A DNA stretch of 64,000 nt from Kordia zhangzhouensis (GTDB taxonomy: Bacteria > Bacteroidota > Bacteroidia > Flavobacteriales > Flavobacteriaceae), in the NCBI RefSeq assembly GCF_001005305.1, contig NZ_LBMH01000004.1:1-64000 (forward strand), written 5' to 3'. Of this stretch, positions 58,115 to 64,000 are shown one piece after another (positions within the stretch are counted from its first letter, which is position 1; every line of letters starts with the position of its first letter). The notes beneath the pieces are model-generated. The model worked only from the letters and a program-made list of their open reading frames with translations. It made no database searches and was not told the origin of the DNA. Both the position numbers and the translations under genes were made by a program.

Positions 58115-61084
58115 TTAAAGTTGTCCAGTGTCACAATGATTGTGTATTTTTTCTTTCTTTTTTACAGGCTGTGTTTTCATGCCTTTTCCTTTTTCCTGAA
58201 GCATCATATTGATGAGTTTGGCACGATCATTCTGAATGTTTCTACGTAATTGAGTATCGCGTTCTAAATCAAAGTAAATCGTTCCTTCAATCATGGTTGT
58301 TTGTGCTTTTGTGTAAATTGACATTGGATGATCTGTCCACAACACTAAATCTGCTTGTTTGCCTGTTTTTATACTCCCTACTTTGTCATCAATATGTAAC
58401 AATTTAGCAGGATTCAATGTTACAAATTTCCATGCATCTTCTTCGGATACACCTCCATATTTAACAGCTTTTGCGGCTTCCTGATTCAATCTACGAGACA
58501 TTTCTGCATCGTCAGAGTTAAAAGCAACAAGAACTCCTTGATTATGCATGATTGCTCCATTATATGGAATTGCGTCGTTTACTTCGTATTTGTATGCCCA
58601 CCAATCAGAAAAAGTAGAACCACCTACGCCGTGTTCTTTCATTTTATCGGCTACTTTGTATCCTTCTAGAATGTGTGTAAAAGTATTGATATTGAAACCA
58701 AATTTTTCTGCAACTTTCATTAACATGTTGATTTCACTTTGAACGTAGGAGTGGCATGATACAAAGCGTTTGCTATTTAAAATTTCTGAAATCGTTTCCA
58801 TTTCAATATCATAGCGATAATTTCCTGATTTCTTTTTTGCTTCATATTCTTTGGCACGTTGAAAGTAGTCTGTGAAAACTTGTTCAACACCCATACGAGT
58901 TTGTGGGAAACGAGTGGTTTCTGTATCACCCCAATTACTTTGCTTAACATTTTCTCCCAATGCAAATTTGATGAATCCATCGGCATCTTTAAACAACATT
59001 TCATCTGCTGAGCGTCCCCATTTTAAACTTAAAATAGCAGAACGACCACCAATTGGATTGGCAGAACCATGTAACAACTGGATTGTAGTTACACCTCCTG
59101 CAAGGTTTCTATAGATATCAACGTCTTCAGGATCTACAACATCTGCCATATTTACTTCTGCAGTGGAGTTATGTCCTGCTTCGTTGATTGCAAAAGCGGC
59201 AATGTGCGAATGTTCGTCGATAATTCCCGCAGTTAGATGTTTTCCTGTGGCATCAATAATTTTAGCATTACTAGCACTGATATTTTTGCCGATTCGTGCT
59301 ATTTTACCATCTTTCACTAAAACATCTGTATTTTGAAGAATTCCTTCTTTTTCATTGGTCCAAACAGTTGCATTTTTGAATAAAATGGTTTCTTGACGAG
59401 GTAATGTTGTTGATCCATACGCACCATTAGGATAAGAAATAGGAAGCATTTCAGGAGTTTCCTCTTGCTTTTCTTTTTTGTCTTTTTCTTCTGATGAAGA
59501 GGTTGCTTTTTGCGTTGCATTGAAGGTGGTTTCATATCCTGTATCTAATACTGCTTTTCCTGAAATATAGGTTGGATTTTTCACCGAAGCTGTCAGTCTA
59601 ATAAAACCAGTATTTGTAGTGTCAGGTGTGGTAAATTGCAACTGTAGCCAGCCATCAGAAAACGAAAGTTTTGATCCTAATTGTAATGAATCTATAATGA
59701 CATCAGATTTTAACTTTTCAGGTGTTCCAGTAATGGCAAGTTGGTATGTTTTTCCAGCTATGTTGAGGTCGTACTTTCCGCGAAGATCAACCAAAGATTT
59801 GTCACTAAAGATATTTTGATTTCCTTGTACCCAATTTTCATAGATTACAGTTTCTTTATCAAAAAGATCTCCAGAGGTTATTATAAAATTGGCTTGGCGG
59901 CCGTTTTGTAAACTTCCAATTTTATCTTCTTGTTTTAGAATGCGAGCAGGAATCGTTGTCAATGCTTCCAAAGCTTTAGTTTTATCCAAACCATAAGCGA
60001 TTGCTTTATGAATATTACTCATAAATTCTTTTCCAGATTTAGAATCGTGTAGGGTAAAGCTAAATGTAATTCCTTTGTCAGAGAGCATTTTTGGATTAGC
60101 AGGTGCTTGATTCCAATGTTTCATATCTTCCAATTCTAACACAGTTGATGCATACGGATCTGAAACATCATAAGCATTAGGGAAATTTACAGGAATTATA
60201 AATGATGCATTTGTAGCTTTCATCGCATCAATATTTTCATATTCACTTCCATCACCAACTAGAACGTATTGAATTCCGAAGTCATCGCCAATCGCATCCG
60301 TTTTGATACTATTATGTTTGCTTCCTGAATGAAAGATTTGAACCAAATTTTTATTTGCTACTAAAGCTTCTAATGCTAGGTCTGTACGATTTGCATTTCC
60401 TTTAGCATACCAATCTGCGTCATGGTACATTTGGCGTATTAATGCCATTGCGCCCATTAAAGATGTTGGATAGGATTGCCTTGAAGCTGCACTTTTTTCG
60501 TACGATAGATATTGAGCAGAACGATCATCTAAAATTCGCGTGCTATTATCTCCCGAAGTATTCAGGGCGACTAAAATTCCGTTTCCACGAACAATTCCGT
60601 CATGTTTATGAGTGTTTACAGTTCCAAATCCTGCTTTGAGAAGTTCATTAGCTTTTTTATTGTCAAAAGTAAATTCTTCCAAAGGATTCGTTTCTGGTCG
60701 AATATGATCATTCCAATAATAGCCTTCTCGACCAGCATCGTATTGTGGGGCTTCTCTCCAATTTCTGTTTCTTTTTGGTTTTTCAATCCCGAAATCTGAA
60801 AACGGATCAATAAATGAAGGGTAAATTGTTTTTCCGTTAAGATTCATAACAACAGCTCCTTTTGGAACAGAGATATTGGTTCCTACTTGTAGCACTTTTC
60901 CATCTTTAATGACAAGTGTTCCGTTGTCAATTATTTGCGAAGGTGTTACATAAATTTTTGCATTGGTAAATGCTGTTATGGTCTTTGTATCAGTTTTGAC
61001 TCCATCATTCTTCGGAAAATATTCTTGAGCGAAGGCGGAGAAACTACACAGAATGACAAACAGCAACAAGTAAGGTTTGTTCAT
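58115..61084 (-). CDS. Exported double-domain amidohydrolase
   Basis: A 989-residue secreted protein (signal MNKPYLLLFVILCSFSAFAQ) made of two amidohydrolase modules. The first (~20-430) has IYPSFIDPFSDFG where HxH is expected, so its metal site is degenerate. The second (~570-980) is complete: EHSHIAAF (HxH near 624), SCHSYVQSE, THILEGYK and NSDDAEM supply the His and Asp ligands. Between them is a beta-rich linker (~440-560). It would act on a periplasmic or external substrate, perhaps an imidazolonepropionase- or dipeptidase-like amide. It is followed by the degenerate single-domain paralogue. Confidence 0.88.
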   Translation of the reverse strand: MNKPYLLLFVILCSFSAFAQEYFPKNDGVKTDTKTITAFTNAKIYVTPSQIIDNGTLVIKDGKVLQVGTNISVPKGAVVMNLNGKTIYPSFIDPFSDFGIEKPKRNRNWREAPQYDAGREGYYWNDHIRPETNPLEEFTFDNKKANELLKAGFGTVNTHKHDGIVRGNGILVALNTSGDNSTRILDDRSAQYLSYEKSAASRQSYPTSLMGAMALIRQMYHDADWYAKGNANRTDLALEALVANKNLVQIFHSGSKHNSIKTDAIGDDFGIQYVLVGDGSEYENIDAMKATNASFIIPVNFPNAYDVSDPYASTVLELEDMKHWNQAPANPKMLSDKGITFSFTLHDSKSGKEFMSNIHKAIAYGLDKTKALEALTTIPARILKQEDKIGSLQNGRQANFIITSGDLFDKETVIYENWVQGNQNIFSDKSLVDLRGKYDLNIAGKTYQLAITGTPEKLKSDVIIDSLQLGSKLSFSDGWLQLQFTTPDTTNTGFIRLTASVKNPTYISGKAVLDTGYETTFNATQKATSSSEEKDKKEKQEETPEMLPISYPNGAYGSTTLPRQETILFKNATVWTNEKEGILQNTDVLVKDGKIARIGKNISASNAKIIDATGKHLTAGIIDEHSHIAAFAINEAGHNSTAEVNMADVVDPEDVDIYRNLAGGVTTIQLLHGSANPIGGRSAILSLKWGRSADEMLFKDADGFIKFALGENVKQSNWGDTETTRFPQTRMGVEQVFTDYFQRAKEYEAKKKSGNYRYDIEMETISEILNSKRFVSCHSYVQSEINMLMKVAEKFGFNINTFTHILEGYKVADKMKEHGVGGSTFSDWWAYKYEVNDAIPYNGAIMHNQGVLVAFNSDDAEMSRRLNQEAAKAVKYGGVSEEDAWKFVTLNPAKLLHIDDKVGSIKTGKQADLVLWTDHPMSIYTKAQTTMIEGTIYFDLERDTQLRRNIQNDRAKLINMMLQEKGKGMKTQPVKKKEKIHNHCDTGQL

Positions 61085-61112
61085 TGTTTTATGATTAGAT
61101 TAATTAGATTAG

Positions 61113-61124
61113 TTAAACGTTTAA
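61113..61124. promoter_or_regulatory. 12-nt palindrome upstream of double-domain amidohydrolase
   Basis: TTAAACGTTTAA is self-complementary and lies 28 bases upstream of the ATG at 61084. It may be an operator or chance in AT-rich DNA. A related TTTAACGTTTATTT stretch occurs near 61163. Confidence 0.3.
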
Positions 61125-61174
61125 AGATACGCTATGAATGCACTAAGTAAGAGGTTTTTAGATTTTTTTAACGT

Positions 61175-61954
61175 TTATTTATGAATTGGAATCTCAGTAT
61201 TTGTAATCCATTTTTCAATAAGCTTTTTATTGGAAGAAATTTCTGCAATTACATAGATATCACTTTGAAAACAACTAGAAGTAAGAGCTTTTTCTATTAA
61301 TACTTTGTTGTCGCAATAACTAGAGTGCAAAAAGTAAATTTCTTTGTTGCGAATGACTAGATATCCCACATGATTGCTTAATCCTACAAAATATAATCCG
61401 TCGTTGTATACTTTATTTAATTCTTCGTTGAGTGTTTCTGCAGAAATGTTTCGATATATTTTTAGTTTTGAACTAGTTTGTAATGTAATAGCTTCGTTCA
61501 TGCCTCCTTCCTGAGCCATTTTATAGCGGTTTAGTTGAAAACCAACATGTTTTAACGTGGTTGATACGAAATAGCCGCACGCAATTTCTCCAGTATTTGG
61601 AATATGTGTGTGTCCATTAAAATCCCAAGGAGTTCCATACCAATGAGGAATAATATCATTTAGAAGTTTGTGGTATACATACTGTGAAGCAGAATCGATT
61701 GCTTTTTCTTTGTTTTGTTGATACTTCCGTAGAAAGTAAACACGATCAATTTGTATAGATTGTTTGATGCTATTATAATCTCCTTTTGCTGTAAAGTTTA
61801 TTCCTAAATTGGTAGAATCTATCGTGTTGGAATCGGAAATAAGGGCTGTCTCTTTTTGAGTAACAGTCATTTTTACCGCGACTTTTGTACGATTTTCGGT
61901 TTTTTCCGCACAAGCGAAACATATAAAACATACAAAAAGAAGAAGTCTGTACAT
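61175..61954 (-). CDS. Lipoprotein with putative NlpC/P60-like cysteine peptidase fold
   Basis: A 259-residue protein with a lipobox (ICFAC, Cys15). After a ~90-residue N-terminal part, HWYGTPWDFNG leads to GEIACGYFVSTTLKHVG, with a candidate nucleophile Cys126. The candidate His195 is in GLSNHVGYLV, followed by FLHSSY (His210), the order expected for a papain-like NlpC/P60 or CHAP-type peptidase. If right, it would cleave cell-wall peptides or a related amide. The full catalytic triad is not proven. It starts 33 bases after the DUF3810 gene on the same strand, which carries an HExxH motif. Confidence 0.6.
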   Translation of the reverse strand: MYRLLLFVCFICFACAEKTENRTKVAVKMTVTQKETALISDSNTIDSTNLGINFTAKGDYNSIKQSIQIDRVYFLRKYQQNKEKAIDSASQYVYHKLLNDIIPHWYGTPWDFNGHTHIPNTGEIACGYFVSTTLKHVGFQLNRYKMAQEGGMNEAITLQTSSKLKIYRNISAETLNEELNKVYNDGLYFVGLSNHVGYLVIRNKEIYFLHSSYCDNKVLIEKALTSSCFQSDIYVIAEISSNKKLIEKWITNTEIPIHK

Positions 61955-61987
61955 AAAAAGAAAACGAAAAAAAATACGCTTTGGTAT

Positions 61988-63061
61988 TTAAGGAATTATA
62001 GGATATTTTTTATCATAATTCACTAAAAGAGAAACCACATAGCTGTAACTTAAAATTCCTTTTGATTGATTATTTGCCTTTAAAAACTGATCAAACGTAT
62101 ATTTAAACAAAGGTTTCAACGGATTTTTATGTGCATTCCAAAAGGCACGCACTTCATCATAATTTTTTTGAATTCCTAAATTAAGTGTTTTTTGTAAACG
62201 CTCATATTCTTTAGAATCTCTGTTGTGCACTTCTTTTAAACAATGCCAAACCATAAAGTTATATGCTCCGTATTGAAAATAAATATCTTCATTATATAAA
62301 GCAGCCATGCACCCAATAAAATTGGCTTCATTTTCAGCAGAATATCCTATTTGATGCGCCTGTTCATGACAAGCTGTAACGGGAAATTTATACACAGGAA
62401 TTTTTCTATTAATCTGTGCTTCATTTGTAAAAGGATTTAAATATCCGCTAAATCCCATTATGGTTAAAAAACGACTATACAAAGAGGTTTTTAAACTTGG
62501 ATGTGTAAATGTAAATTGAGGTTGTTGCTCACTTAAATTGGTATATCCTGCTTGGGTTTTGGTAAAAATTTCACTCGTTTTATAAGGAATTTCAACCTTA
62601 GTTGTGTCATTTTGAGTAATTTGAAGTTGTACAGTATTGGCTTTAGCAATGACTTTTTCTGTAAAGCTAACCAGTTCTTCGGTTGTATATTTTCTATCTA
62701 ACTCTAACGATTTGTATAAAGGCAAACGATAATAATTCATGCCCCATAATAAATGAAAAGCAAAATATACAATAGTGATGACAATGTATGTATCCAGCGC
62801 TATTCGTTTCCACTCTTTGCGGAACAAGCGATAATTTTTATAGATATACCGAATAATCAAAATTCCAGCAATGGTATAAAAAATGTCGCCAATCGAAAAA
62901 GGAATCCAACCAAAAACAATCCGAAATGTTTTTGAAATGTAGGGATAAATTCCATTACTATAATATGTTTCTATAAATTCGGGATAGTAAGACAATATCT
63001 TTATCAAAATAAATTGAACAGGGAAAGATAAAGCAATTAGTAGTTTCGTCCTCTTGGTCAT
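61988..63061 (-). CDS. DUF3810 membrane protein with HExxH motif
   Basis: A 357-residue Bacteroidota family protein (an upstream start at 63073 adds four residues). Three N-terminal transmembrane segments (near 5-25, 45-75 and 90-110) precede a soluble domain with ACHEQAHQIGYSAENEANFIG. This has an HExxH zinc site (~232-236) and a downstream acidic ENEAN that can supply a third ligand, as in gluzincin peptidases. It probably is a membrane zinc peptidase, but its substrate is unknown. The NlpC-like lipoprotein gene follows in the same transcript. Confidence 0.82.
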   Translation of the reverse strand: MTKRTKLLIALSFPVQFILIKILSYYPEFIETYYSNGIYPYISKTFRIVFGWIPFSIGDIFYTIAGILIIRYIYKNYRLFRKEWKRIALDTYIVITIVYFAFHLLWGMNYYRLPLYKSLELDRKYTTEELVSFTEKVIAKANTVQLQITQNDTTKVEIPYKTSEIFTKTQAGYTNLSEQQPQFTFTHPSLKTSLYSRFLTIMGFSGYLNPFTNEAQINRKIPVYKFPVTACHEQAHQIGYSAENEANFIGCMAALYNEDIYFQYGAYNFMVWHCLKEVHNRDSKEYERLQKTLNLGIQKNYDEVRAFWNAHKNPLKPLFKYTFDQFLKANNQSKGILSYSYVVSLLVNYDKKYPIIP

Positions 63062-63215
63062 AAAGCAATACATTTGTTCATCATTCGGGTAAATGATACG
63101 TAGCTAATATAAAAAAAACTATGTCACAATGTAGATTGAACGTGATATTTTTGACATAAAGATGCCTATTGAAAAACCTCTCTCTAGTAAAATAGGCAAT
63201 TTGGAATCAAACATT

Positions 63216-63223
63216 TACCTTTG
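63216..63223 (+). promoter_or_regulatory. Putative -7 box (TACCTTTG) for pepD
   Basis: TAnnTTTG match 33 bases before the ATG at 63257, in the divergent gap between DUF3810 gene and pepD. Another TATTTTTG lies at 63146-63153. Confidence 0.45.
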
Positions 63224-63256
63224 TGACTCTAAAAACACAATCATAAATACTAAAGA

Positions 63257-64000
63257 ATGAGTCAAGACATACGAACGCTAGAACCTACAAAGCTTTGGAA
63301 TAATTTTGCTAATCTGAATGCAGTGCCTAGACCTTCAAAAAAAGAAGAGCGTGTTATCGCTTTTATGAAAAATTTTGGAGAAAATCTTGGGTTAGAAACT
63401 GTTGTTGATGAAATTGGAAATGTAATCATTAAAAAGCCAGCCACAGCAGGAATGGAAAATCGCAAACCAATTGTGATGCAATCACACTTGGATATGGTAC
63501 ATCAAAAAAATGCAGATACTGAATTCGATTTTGACAAGCAAGGAATCGATATGTTTGTGGATGGAGATTGGGTAAAAGCAAAAGGAACAACATTAGGAGC
63601 AGATAACGGACTTGGTGTTGCTACAATCATGGCGATTTTAGAAAGTGATGACATTCCTCATCCTGCGCTAGAAGCATTATTTACGATAGATGAAGAAACA
63701 GGCATGACAGGAGCAATGGGCTTAAAAGGAGGACTACTTTCAGGAGAGATTTTGTTGAATTTAGATACGGAAGAGGATGATGAAATTGGAATCGGTTGTG
63801 CTGGAGGAATAGATGTAACAGCTACACGTTCGTACCTTGTAGAAGATTTGCCAGAAAGTGTAATTGCATATTCTATAAAAATCAGTGGATTACAAGGAGG
63901 ACATAGTGGTATGGATATTCATAAAGGATTTGGAAATGCCAATGTACTCATGAATCGTTTGTTATTTGATGGTTTTGAAAATTTTGGATTGCGAATTGCA
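63257..64000 (+). CDS. pepD: Aminoacyl-histidine dipeptidase, 3' end outside window
   Basis: 248 codons of an M20C family metallopeptidase that splits beta-alanyl-histidine (carnosine) and other dipeptides, open to the right edge. Visible: MSQDIRTLEPTKLWNNFANLN at the N-terminus, MQSHLDMVHQKN (His and Asp metal ligands, ~73-84), GTTLGADNGLGVA (Asp ligand), DEETGMTGAMGL (Glu catalytic base and ligand) and the GLQGGHSGMDIH lid region. The C-terminal metal His is outside the window. Divergent from the DUF3810 gene. Confidence 0.92.
   Translation, partial: MSQDIRTLEPTKLWNNFANLNAVPRPSKKEERVIAFMKNFGENLGLETVVDEIGNVIIKKPATAGMENRKPIVMQSHLDMVHQKNADTEFDFDKQGIDMFVDGDWVKAKGTTLGADNGLGVATIMAILESDDIPHPALEALFTIDEETGMTGAMGLKGGLLSGEILLNLDTEEDDEIGIGCAGGIDVTATRSYLVEDLPESVIAYSIKISGLQGGHSGMDIHKGFGNANVLMNRLLFDGFENFGLRIA

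Overview
The window is a chromosomal segment of a low-GC Bacteroidota bacterium, almost certainly a marine-type member of Flavobacteriaceae. Evidence: type IX secretion (T9SS) cargo proteins, TAnnTTTG promoter boxes, many Bacteroidota-restricted families (DUF349, DUF368, DUF5606, DUF5683, DUF3810, DUF6122, DUF6503, WbqC, OstA-like) and a Bacteroidota-style RiPP leader. The mix resembles Kordia, but the genus cannot be proved from this window. No rRNA, tRNA, IS element, prophage or CRISPR array was seen.

Layout. 1-3393: 5' part of a giant, repeat-rich secreted protein that runs off the left edge. 3695-10451: housekeeping genes, all minus strand (ABC exporter pair, nucleoid-associated protein, pRiA4b-type protein, ctaA, cca, tsaC). 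10460-21816: a strand-mosaic surface-glycan region with six glycosyltransferases, a glycosyltransferase-like protein, two methyltransferases, a NodB deacetylase and a Kdo/LPS-kinase-like protein. It probably builds the LPS core or lipooligosaccharide. A lipoprotein and an exported acetolactate-decarboxylase homologue lie within it. 21934-27488: dapD, ruvX, a small T9SS cargo, def, DUF5606, a secreted protein, DinB and mazG. 27571-33859: a minus-strand run of TPR, DUF368, DUF368, aroE and DUF349. 34021-38741: aminotransferase, astacin-like lipoprotein and OstA-like protein. 39044-44625: a plus-strand run of parA, parB, DUF5683, dapB, lepB, WbqC and DUF6122.

44692-44907 is an orphan lanthipeptide-like precursor next to a GC-rich palindrome. 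45069-54456 holds mutL, two rhomboid proteases, an EEP-family enzyme, purA, fur and a RelA/SpoT enzyme. 54541-63061 carries an rRNA/tRNA methyltransferase, lipoproteins, two exported amidohydrolases (three domains, two degenerate), a cysteine-peptidase-like lipoprotein and a DUF3810 protein. The right edge cuts pepD.

Most of the window is ordinary core chromosome. The parts that merit a second look are the orphan RiPP precursor, the exported acetolactate-decarboxylase-like lipoprotein, a 45-residue membrane ORF coupled to a glycosyltransferase, the tandem DUF368 pair, the degenerate amidohydrolases, a 17-bp inverted repeat at 21855-21924, and several promoter boxes that abut start codons. Start codons were moved from the longest open frame where a TAnnTTTG box lies inside the longer frame. 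All promoter and terminator calls come from reading by eye.
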